Shown here: piece after piece, positions 40,447-47,446 of the stretch | Numbering within the stretch: position 1 is the first letter of the stretch | How the letters are laid out: each line of letters opens with the position of its first letter | DNA from: a bacterium 1XD21-13 | Lineage (GTDB): Bacteria; Bacillota; Clostridia; Lachnospirales; Lachnospiraceae | Direction of reading: 5' to 3' | Length of the DNA stretch: 64,000 bases | Assembly: GCA_009917555.1 (NCBI GenBank) | Contig: QZDX01000003.1 | Coordinates: forward strand, 248,001-312,000 | The notes under the pieces: generated by a model | The model's database searches: none | What the model was told of the DNA's origin: nothing | Seen by the model: the letters and a program-made list of their open reading frames with translations, nothing else | Translations under genes and position numbers: made by a program

Positions 40447-41997
40447 ATGGGAAAAGCGGTGGGAAGTGAACGGCTTGGAAGCTTTTATACCAACGGGAAA
40501 GTGCGAAAACGCCGGGAATGGCGGGGAGTGAAAGACACCTTTTATGATTACACCAGGTGGCTTCATATCATGGGGATTCTCTCGAAGTTTATTGTGAAGC
40601 CCCGGAACATCAAAGCCTTTTTCCGCTATCGATGGATGGGCAATTATCTTGCGGCTCCCATGATGGTGGACCGTCATACCCAGGGACTTCGGGGACCGCA
40701 GCTTCGTATTGCTCATACGGAGTTTGATTTGGTCATGGAGGATATTGCAAAACTGTTGGACAATCTTTTCAGAGGTGACCGGAAAATTGGAAACGACAAG
40801 GAGTTTTCCAAAAAGGTTGTATTGATGGACGAAAATGAAATGACGGCGGTTATGATGGGATTTCCCAATTTAAAGGGATTGAGCCGTGAGACTCCGTCCG
40901 TCTACGTGTCCGTGCTTTTGAACCAGTATGCGGTATGCCATTATCTGGATGTGGCTCAGGAATTCGGACTTTCCGGAGATGTCTGTCCCATGCCGGCGGC
41001 AGAGGTGGGAGTGTCCATTGAGGATGATTTTCCGGTGCTTGGGGCCTGTGCCATTCAGTGCAATACCACCTGCGACGGCTCTCTTATGGGAAACGGAGTC
41101 ATCTCCAAGCGGCTGGAACTGGAGGATGGGGTTCCCTGCTTTCAGCTGGCGGCACCTCTCCGCCACCGGGAGGAGGACGTGCAGGAGTATGCGGCCCAGG
41201 AGATCCGCAATGCCATTCAATTTATTGAGGAGCATACAGGGGAGACCTGGGATTGGGACTACTATTTTGAGTGTGCGAAACGGGTCAACGAATCCACCCG
41301 CCATCGGATGGAATGGCTGGAAATGAATAAGACGGATTATCCCCAGGTTTTTGGATCCAATCTGGCCCTCTATACGGAGACCAATTACATGGCCATCTGC
41401 GGAAAGGTTCCGGAATTTGTGGATGCGGACCGAAAGATCTCTGCCATAGCGGAGAGGGCTTACCGGAAGAAAACCATGGTGGTGAAAGAATACCGCCACC
41501 GGGCTATTATCTGGGGCGTGCAGTCCCATTTCTACTTTGATTTTCTCATTTGGCTGCAGAATTGCTGGGGAATACTGCCCCTCACGGATATGCTCTCCAT
41601 GGTGTCCACAAAAATGCTCTCGGAGGATGACAGGGAACAGGCGATCTACGATATGGCATGGCTTACGGAAAATATGATCATGCGGAACCGTACCCACGGC
41701 GGCTACAAGGTACTGCTGGATGAGCTTTGGGAGTTCTGTGAGGAATTCCGGGCAGATACGGTGATTCTCTGGGAGCACATCAGCTGTAAGGCTTTGGACG
41801 GGATGCACGGGCAGTTTGAGGAGAAAGCGAGAGAACGGGGAATCCATCTTATTTGGGTGGATCACGATCTGTTTGATCCCCGCATTATTTCCCGGCAGGA
41901 GATTCGTGATCAGGTGAACCGGTACATGCGGACCGTTTTTCGGGAGGAACCCATCGATCCGACCCTTGAGGTGATTTCGGATGAGCATTCCTGGTAG
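40447..41997 (+). CDS. HgdB/BcrB-like subunit, second (516 aa)
   Basis: A 516-aa protein starting at the base after the previous stop, so the two are translationally linked. It has an unusual 120-residue N-terminal region with a basic segment (RKRREWRGVKDTFYDYTRWL) before the HgdB-like fold. Cysteines appear in GDVCPMPAAEVG and GACAIQCNTTCDGSLMGNG, the latter in the position of the family cluster ligand. The C-terminal part (THGGYKVLLDELWEFCEEFR, DTVILWEHISCKALDGMHGQ) fits the second domain. It is probably the second subunit of a heterodimeric reductase; it differs from known BcrB or HgdA proteins in length and N-terminus. Confidence 0.8.
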   Translation: MGKAVGSERLGSFYTNGKVRKRREWRGVKDTFYDYTRWLHIMGILSKFIVKPRNIKAFFRYRWMGNYLAAPMMVDRHTQGLRGPQLRIAHTEFDLVMEDIAKLLDNLFRGDRKIGNDKEFSKKVVLMDENEMTAVMMGFPNLKGLSRETPSVYVSVLLNQYAVCHYLDVAQEFGLSGDVCPMPAAEVGVSIEDDFPVLGACAIQCNTTCDGSLMGNGVISKRLELEDGVPCFQLAAPLRHREEDVQEYAAQEIRNAIQFIEEHTGETWDWDYYFECAKRVNESTRHRMEWLEMNKTDYPQVFGSNLALYTETNYMAICGKVPEFVDADRKISAIAERAYRKKTMVVKEYRHRAIIWGVQSHFYFDFLIWLQNCWGILPLTDMLSMVSTKMLSEDDREQAIYDMAWLTENMIMRNRTHGGYKVLLDELWEFCEEFRADTVILWEHISCKALDGMHGQFEEKARERGIHLIWVDHDLFDPRIISRQEIRDQVNRYMRTVFREEPIDPTLEVISDEHSW

Positions 41998-42057
41998 GAA
42001 GATTACGCAGGACATCTAGTCTGGGAATGCGGAACTATAATAAAAAGGAGCAGCAGT

Positions 42058-42843
42058 ATGAAATATTTTGGCGGATGTGATTCGGGAAGTACCTATACAA
42101 AATGTGTAATTATTGACGAAAACGGGAAGATGGCAGCAAATGTCACGCTTCGGAGCCGCATCAATTCCGTGCTCAGTGCGGAGGATGCCTTGAACCAGGC
42201 CGTGGCACAGGTGCCGGAATTGAGCAGTATTAAGGATCTAACCTATCTGGTAGGCACTGGCTATGGGCGTAATAAGGTTCCGTTTGCCGATGAGAACATC
42301 TCGGAGATTAGCTGTCATGCCATGGGAGTGCATGTGGCGGATCCAAGTGTGAAAGCGATTATTGACATTGGCGGGCAGGATGTAAAGGGGATCTCCGTGG
42401 ATACGGACGGAACCGTACGCAATTTTGCCATGAATGACAAATGTGCGGCAGGAACGGGACGTTTTTTTGAGGCAATGGCCAGGGCTTTCGAGATGGATTT
42501 GGATGAATTTTCCAGATTATCCTTAAAGGCAAAAAACGTGATCCCCATTACCTCCCAGTGTACCGTATTTGCGGAATCCGAGGTGATTTCCCTGGTGGGA
42601 GAGGGAAAACCCATGGATGAGATTGCGGCAGGCATCGAACTGTCCGTTGCAAAAAGATGCTTTGTCATGTCCAAGAAAGCAGGAGCCGTGAGCAGTATTG
42701 CCCTGACCGGAGGATGTGCAAAAAATGAGGGCTTAAAGGCGGCGATTGAGAAAGTTTTGAATTTGAAAGTGATAGAGCTTTCCATCGATCCCCAGCTTAT
42801 GGGAGCCCTTGGGGCTGCGGAATTTGCCCGGCAGAAAGGATAG
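42058..42843 (+). CDS. Acyl-CoA dehydratase/benzoyl-CoA reductase activase (HgdC-like)
   Basis: A 261-aa ATPase of the ASKHA fold (BadF/BadG/HgdC family) starting at ATG 42058 with AAAAGGAGC upstream. ATP-binding motifs: GGCDSGSTYTKCVIID, IDIGGQDVKGISVD, and TGGCAKNEGLKAAIEKVLN. The two Cys that hold the interface 4Fe-4S cluster in the dimer are in NDKCAAGTGRFFE and SQCTVFAESEVISL. It would couple ATP hydrolysis to injection of a low-potential electron into the two HgdB-like subunits encoded upstream. Confidence 0.92.
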   Translation: MKYFGGCDSGSTYTKCVIIDENGKMAANVTLRSRINSVLSAEDALNQAVAQVPELSSIKDLTYLVGTGYGRNKVPFADENISEISCHAMGVHVADPSVKAIIDIGGQDVKGISVDTDGTVRNFAMNDKCAAGTGRFFEAMARAFEMDLDEFSRLSLKAKNVIPITSQCTVFAESEVISLVGEGKPMDEIAAGIELSVAKRCFVMSKKAGAVSSIALTGGCAKNEGLKAAIEKVLNLKVIELSIDPQLMGALGAAEFARQKG

Positions 42844-42849
42844 AACAGG

Positions 42850-43014
42850 ATGGGATTTTTACATATCTTATTAATTTTAGCAATTGTTGCTCTGTGCTTA
42901 TTTGTGCTGACATTTCTTGTGTATTTTTTCAATCTTGACATGAAGCTTACGGCAGCACTGGCTCCCTGGTTTGAAAAGCATTATGACAAGGTAGACAGGG
43001 ATAAGCATTTATAA
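42850..43014 (+). CDS. 54-aa single-helix membrane protein within the Ni/Fe-S cluster
   Basis: A short gene starting at ATG 42850, six bases after the activase stop, with AACAGG upstream, and ending at TAA 43014, which shares its last base with the next start codon (TAATG). The first 30 residues form a strong membrane helix (FLHILLILAIVALCLFVLTF); the remaining 24 are amphipathic and charged (APWFEKHYDKVDRDKHL). Tight coupling to both neighbours makes it very likely to be real. It could anchor the complex to the membrane; no family is recognised. Confidence 0.7.
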   Translation: MGFLHILLILAIVALCLFVLTFLVYFFNLDMKLTAALAPWFEKHYDKVDRDKHL

Positions 43015-43727
43015 TGGAAATGAAGCTGTATGATGAAGTGATAAAGAAATGTCAGGATCGATTGGAGACGGAAGAAAGCCGGCAATTGTCTCTTGAAGAA
43101 ACCGGATGGCCGGAGGTTTCCGACCGGAGCATGATTTTGAGGAGCGATATGGCCTACGAATTGGGCGGAGAAAGGTTTCCTGCCATTGGCTGTACCATGA
43201 TCACGGCCAATCCGGAATTGGTCCCTTCGGACAAAATTACGCTTTTGGGAAAGGATCTGCCGGAGATTCAAGGGGATGTCCCTTATGGCCGGATTGCCCT
43301 GGTGCGTGTGGACGAGGAGACACTGGGAGAGGGGCAGGTCTTGTATCAGGCTGTCCGGGCACTTGAATATACCAGGTACCATTTTTATCCGGAGGGATTT
43401 ATGATGCGGGTGTCGGCTTTTAAACAAAGGGAGAGCGTCCGCATCGGAAAGGCCGCCCTTGCAAAGGGATTGGATTTTACAAAGACCGGGAACCGTATGA
43501 TTTCGGCATTTCACAAAAATCTTTCGGTGAGAGCAGTTCACATCTATTATATAACCAGGGAGGATTTTGATTATAAGCTGCTTGAATCATTTGCGAAAGA
43601 GACGGAAAGCATTACCCAGACTATCGATCACATTTTAAAAACCAGCCTTATGGACTGCAAAGCCTGCAGCCTGAAAAAAGTGTGCGATGAGGTGGAGGGA
43701 CTTCGGGAACTCCACTTTGCAAAATAA
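43014..43727 (+). CDS. Acetyl-CoA synthase (AcsB/CdhC) N-domain-like protein lacking the A-cluster domain
   Basis: A 237-aa protein starting at ATG 43014 in a TAATG overlap. The pattern MAYELGGERFPAIGCTMITA, KITLLGKDLPEIQGDVPYGR and LEYTRYHFYPEGFMMRVSAF resembles the N-terminal domain of CdhC/AcsB, the acetyl-CoA synthase subunit (ELGG, VTIVGPDL, WMRVS segments). The Cys-Gly-Cys and other A-cluster ligands of the C-terminal domain are absent. Instead the protein ends MDCKACSLKKVCDEVEGLRE, a C-x2-C-x5-C group that could bind an Fe-S cluster. The role is unknown; the similarity is judged by eye. Confidence 0.6.
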   Translation: MEMKLYDEVIKKCQDRLETEESRQLSLEETGWPEVSDRSMILRSDMAYELGGERFPAIGCTMITANPELVPSDKITLLGKDLPEIQGDVPYGRIALVRVDEETLGEGQVLYQAVRALEYTRYHFYPEGFMMRVSAFKQRESVRIGKAALAKGLDFTKTGNRMISAFHKNLSVRAVHIYYITREDFDYKLLESFAKETESITQTIDHILKTSLMDCKACSLKKVCDEVEGLRELHFAK

Positions 43728-43763
43728 AAAGGATTGTGGAACTAATAATAGGAGGAGAATAAT

Positions 43764-46574
43764 ATGGCATTTGATTTGGAACAGTACAACCAATGGCCGG
43801 CAAATCATAAGCATGATAAAGAGCCCAGCAAGAAAATCATTGCCCTGGGCAAGAAGATCACCGATGTGGCGGCCCATATGATCGGCGGCGTTAAGGTGGA
43901 GGACCCGGAGTATTGGGGTTTGGCGGAGATTATTACGGAGGAGATGGCGGAGGTTGGCCTTGCCATGAAGAAGCGGACCCCCTATACCTTTGGGGAATTG
44001 TGCAAACTCAACCACATTGACAAGGCCGGAGAAGAAAAGTTCCAGAAGCTTCTGGATGAAATGAGTTACATCGGACTTTTGGAGTATGATTATGGTTACC
44101 ACTACGATCACAATGGCCGTACCCATGAGCAGACGGAACGCAGATACATTCTTCCCATGTTTGTACCGGGTTCTGCAGAGTTGTTTAACATGGAGGAACT
44201 TCCGGACGGCAGCAATCCAAGGCTTCGGGATCATCCGGATGTGGCATCTTTCTTTGAGCGAATGACCTTTATTCCCCTGGCAGGGATTACACAGATGGTT
44301 CCGCCGGGAGGTGCGGGAATCGGTATGCATGTCATCCCTGTGGAAAAAGCCATTTCCATGGAAAATCAGTCCGTGGATCTGGAGCATCTTTCCTACTGGC
44401 TGAAAAAATATGAGGGGCATATCGGAGTAGGCCGCTGCTCCTGCCGTGCCTCCCGCAAGGTCCTGGGAGAGGGCGTGGCGGACGATGACTACGGCTGGTG
44501 TATCGGTGTGGGTGACTTTGCCGATTATTGCCGTGAGACGGGAAAAGGCCACGACATTACCTATGAAGAGGCTATGGCCATCTTAAAGCGTGCGGAGGAA
44601 AACGGCTTCGTTCATCAGATCACCAACATTGACGGCGAAAACAAGATTTTCGGCATTTGTAACTGCAATGTAAATATATGTAATGCACTTCGTACCTCCC
44701 AGCTATTCAATACGCCCAATATGTCCCGTTCCGCCTATGTGGCACATGTGGATAAGGAAAAATGTGTGGCCTGCGGACGTTGTGTAGAATACTGTCCGGC
44801 AGGAGCCACAAGGCTTGGACAGAAGCTCTGCACTAAGGATGGAAGTGAGATGATGTATCCCAAGCAGGAACTTCCAGATGCTGTGAAATGGGGAAAGGAC
44901 AAGTGGGATCCGGACTACCGGGATAACAACCGGATCAATAGCCATAAGACAGGGACATCGCCCTGTAAGACAGCCTGTCCGGCTCATATTGCCGTTCAGG
45001 GCTATTTGAAAAAGGCTTCTCAGGGAAAATATACGGAGGCCCTGGCTCTGATTAAAAAGCAGAATCCATTTCCGGCAGTCTGCGGACGTATCTGCAACCG
45101 CCGCTGCGAGGATGCCTGCACCAGGGGAACCATCGACCAGGCCGTTGCCATTGATGCGGTGAAGAAGTTTATTGCGGAGCAGGATTTGAAAGCTGAGACA
45201 CGTTATATTCCCCCTGTAGTCATTCCCGCAAGCATCCATATGGATCATTTTCCAGAGAAGATCGCCATCATCGGCGGCGGTCCAGCGGGCTTAAGTGCGG
45301 CCTTTTATCTGGCAGAAAAGGGATACAGGCCCACGGTGTTTGAGAAAAACGAGATGCCCGGAGGTATGCTCCGCTATGGAATCCCCTCCTACAAGCTGGA
45401 AAAAGACGTGATTGAAGCGGAGATTGACGTGATGCGTCAGATGGGCGTGGAGATAAAGACCGGCATTGAGGTGGGAAAGGATGTTACCTTAAAGGAGCTT
45501 CGTTCCCAGGGTTACAAGGCGTTTTACATTGCCATCGGGTGCAGTGCGGGCCGCCGCCCCGGCGTGCCGGGAGATGAGACAGAGGGGACTTTGACAGCCA
45601 TTGAATACCTCCACGATGCCAATACCGGAAATGCCTCCTACACCGGAAGAGTTGTAGTGGTAGGTGGAGGAAATGTGGCCATTGACGCATCCAGAGTGAG
45701 CATCCGAAGCGGTGCTGCGGAGGTGACTCAGCTCTGTCTGGAATCCGAAAAAGAGATGCCTGCATCCGAAGAAGAGGTTTGTGAGGCTCTTGAGGACGGT
45801 GTGGCGATCAAGCACGGCTGGGGACCGAAAGAGGTACTCACAGAAGAGGGCAGGGTTACGGGAATCGTGTTTAAGAAATGTCTTTCCGTTTTCAACAAGG
45901 AGGGAAGATTTGCCCCTGCTTATGATGAGGAGGATACCATCACCATTGCCTGTGAAAGGGTGATCTTTGCCGTGGGTCAAAGGACCGTATGGGGCAGTCT
46001 CCTGGAGGGAGAAAATGTATCCTTTAAGGGACCTGCCATTGTGGCGGATAAGCTTACGTTCCAGACGGAACAGCCGGATATCTTTGTGGGCGGCGATGTG
46101 TATACAGGGCCGAAATTTGCCATTGATGCTATTGCGGCAGGCCATTATGCGGCAGAATCCCTGCACCGCTATGTACATAACGGTCATATGACCATTGGAC
46201 GCAACCGTTGGGAATTCAATGAACTTAATAAAGACAATATCCTGGTGGAAAGCTATGACAATTCCTCCCGTCAGGTGGAGGGAGTGGACACTTCCGTGCC
46301 GCATAAGTCCTTTAAAGACGCACATCTGACCTTTACGGAGGAACAGGTGAAAAAGGAGACTGCCCGGTGTCTTGGCTGCGGAGCAACGGTTGTGGATGAG
46401 AATAAGTGTATCGGCTGCGGCGTGTGTACCACCAAGTGTGAATTTGATGCGATTACGCTGCGAAGAGATAGGCCGGAATGCACCAAGATGGTAACGGCGG
46501 AGGATAAGTTTAAGGCGATTATCCCTTATCAGCTAAAGCGTGCGGTAAAGATTGTAACCCACAAAAAGAGCTGA
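43764..46574 (+). CDS. 936-aa Fe-S/FAD NAD(P)H oxidoreductase (GltD-like fusion)
   Basis: Starts at ATG 43764 with AGGAGGAG upstream. The N-terminal 330 residues form an Fe-S region found in some anaerobic oxidoreductases (GRCSCRASRKV at about 222, GICNCNVNICNALR at about 300). A ferredoxin motif CVACGRCVEYCP follows at about 334. From about 395 the GltD-type module begins: Cys-rich helical domain (FPAVCGRICNRRCEDAC), FAD site GGGPAGLSAAFYLAEKG (about 503) and NAD(P)H site VVGGGNVAIDASR (about 632). The C-terminus has CLGCGA and CIGCGVCTTKC (about 881). It should pass electrons from NAD(P)H to the activase or another acceptor, perhaps by bifurcation. Confidence 0.87.
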   Translation: MAFDLEQYNQWPANHKHDKEPSKKIIALGKKITDVAAHMIGGVKVEDPEYWGLAEIITEEMAEVGLAMKKRTPYTFGELCKLNHIDKAGEEKFQKLLDEMSYIGLLEYDYGYHYDHNGRTHEQTERRYILPMFVPGSAELFNMEELPDGSNPRLRDHPDVASFFERMTFIPLAGITQMVPPGGAGIGMHVIPVEKAISMENQSVDLEHLSYWLKKYEGHIGVGRCSCRASRKVLGEGVADDDYGWCIGVGDFADYCRETGKGHDITYEEAMAILKRAEENGFVHQITNIDGENKIFGICNCNVNICNALRTSQLFNTPNMSRSAYVAHVDKEKCVACGRCVEYCPAGATRLGQKLCTKDGSEMMYPKQELPDAVKWGKDKWDPDYRDNNRINSHKTGTSPCKTACPAHIAVQGYLKKASQGKYTEALALIKKQNPFPAVCGRICNRRCEDACTRGTIDQAVAIDAVKKFIAEQDLKAETRYIPPVVIPASIHMDHFPEKIAIIGGGPAGLSAAFYLAEKGYRPTVFEKNEMPGGMLRYGIPSYKLEKDVIEAEIDVMRQMGVEIKTGIEVGKDVTLKELRSQGYKAFYIAIGCSAGRRPGVPGDETEGTLTAIEYLHDANTGNASYTGRVVVVGGGNVAIDASRVSIRSGAAEVTQLCLESEKEMPASEEEVCEALEDGVAIKHGWGPKEVLTEEGRVTGIVFKKCLSVFNKEGRFAPAYDEEDTITIACERVIFAVGQRTVWGSLLEGENVSFKGPAIVADKLTFQTEQPDIFVGGDVYTGPKFAIDAIAAGHYAAESLHRYVHNGHMTIGRNRWEFNELNKDNILVESYDNSSRQVEGVDTSVPHKSFKDAHLTFTEEQVKKETARCLGCGATVVDENKCIGCGVCTTKCEFDAITLRRDRPECTKMVTAEDKFKAIIPYQLKRAVKIVTHKKS

Positions 46575-46595
46575 GAGAAACGAATGGTTATAAAA

Positions 46596-46625
46596 GGGGC
46601 TGACGGCTTATTTTGCCGCAGCCCC
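46596..46625 (+). terminator. Strong hairpin after the 936-aa oxidoreductase gene
   Basis: GGGGCTG-A-CGGC pairs with GCCG-CAGCCCC around a seven-base loop. No T run follows, so it may protect the 3' end of the mRNA or reduce expression of hypA rather than terminate fully. Confidence 0.5.
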
Positions 46626-46686
46626 TGATAAGAGAACAAATATGTAAAGCTTCTGAAGCGTTTTTGCAGACAGGGAGAGAATGACG

Positions 46687-47031
46687 ATGCATGAGCTCGG
46701 CGTTGTGTTTTATGTTGTAAAGGATGTAAAACAGGTGGCAGAGGAGAACCAGGTGGAAAGCGTAGCTTCCGTAACCCTGCAGATTGGGGAGGTGACGGGG
46801 ATCATCCCTGAATACCTGGTGGATTGCTGGAATTGGGCAAGAAAAAAGGAGCCTGAGATGGAGGAGGCAGAGCTTGTCATTGAACAGATAGACGCCGTTT
46901 CTTTCTGCGAGGACTGCCAACAGGAATATCCCACCGTGCAGTACGCAAAGATCTGTCCTCACTGTGGAGGTGAGCACACTTACCTTTTGCGAGGGAATGA
47001 ATTTTTGATAAAAGAGATTGGGGTGTGTTGA
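46687..47031 (+). CDS. hypA: Hydrogenase/nickel metallochaperone HypA
   Basis: A 114-aa protein. ATG 46687 is chosen because HypA needs an N-terminal Met-His (MHELGV) to bind nickel and GGGAGAG lies seven bases upstream; ATG 46681 is in frame but would bury that motif. The zinc site is CEDCQQEY and CPHCGG. HypA gives nickel to HypB. Its place at the end of a cluster that begins with hypB supports one functional unit. Confidence 0.92.
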   Translation: MHELGVVFYVVKDVKQVAEENQVESVASVTLQIGEVTGIIPEYLVDCWNWARKKEPEMEEAELVIEQIDAVSFCEDCQQEYPTVQYAKICPHCGGEHTYLLRGNEFLIKEIGVC

Positions 47032-47099
47032 CCTCCCGGCAGGAGATTTTCGACTGTGGAAATCACTAAAATTAAAGTTTTAAAATTTTAAAATAGTCC

Positions 47100-47156
47100 T
47101 TGACATCCTCAAACCCCATGCTATAATATAACTAACATATGAACAATTATTCATAT
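47100..47156 (+). promoter_or_regulatory. Metal-efflux promoter and ArsR/SmtB-type operator
   Basis: TTGACA (47100-47105), 16-base spacer, TATAAT (47122-47127). The palindrome ATATGAACAATTATTCATAT (47137-47156) matches the classic ArsR/SmtB operator. It lies just downstream of the promoter, so the ArsR protein encoded at 49533 probably controls it. Confidence 0.8.
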
Positions 47157-47189
47157 GAAAGAATATTATAAGTATGGAGGATGCTTACC

Positions 47190-47408
47190 ATGAAAAAAAC
47201 CTATAAAATTGACGTAGATTGTGCAAATTGTGCCAATAAGATGGAGGAGGCCGCAAGAAAGACGGCTGGCGTGAAGGAAGCTTCGGTCAGCTTTATGACC
47301 TTGAAGATGGTAGTAGAGTTTGAGGAAGGCGCAGATCCCAAAGCTGTCATGCAGGAGGTGAGAAAGAACTGCAAGAAGGTGGAGGATGACTGCGAGATTT
47401 TCTTATAG
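47190..47408 (+). CDS. Heavy-metal-associated (HMA) domain protein
   Basis: A 72-aa metal-binding protein. ATG 47190 has TGGAGG at good distance; ATG 47181 directly abuts that site. The HMA motif is DCANCANKMEE (C-x2-C), followed by TAGVKEASVSFMTLKM. The acidic end contains a second Cys pair region (KNCKKVEDDCEI). It probably delivers metal to the P-type ATPase encoded 38 bases downstream, which itself lacks an N-terminal HMA domain. Confidence 0.88.
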   Translation: MKKTYKIDVDCANCANKMEEAARKTAGVKEASVSFMTLKMVVEFEEGADPKAVMQEVRKNCKKVEDDCEIFL

Positions 47409-47446
47409 AGGCTTTGAGAATACTCCAGTGTTTCAAAGGAGGCAAT

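Noticed and set aside
40870-42015. A 381-codon minus-strand ORF opposite the second HgdB-like gene
   Set aside because: It is an antisense shadow of a clearly conserved gene with no recognisable domain or ribosome binding site.
43635-44552. A 305-codon minus-strand ORF opposite the CdhC-like and oxidoreductase genes
   Set aside because: Antisense shadow with no domain features; both + strand genes are well supported.
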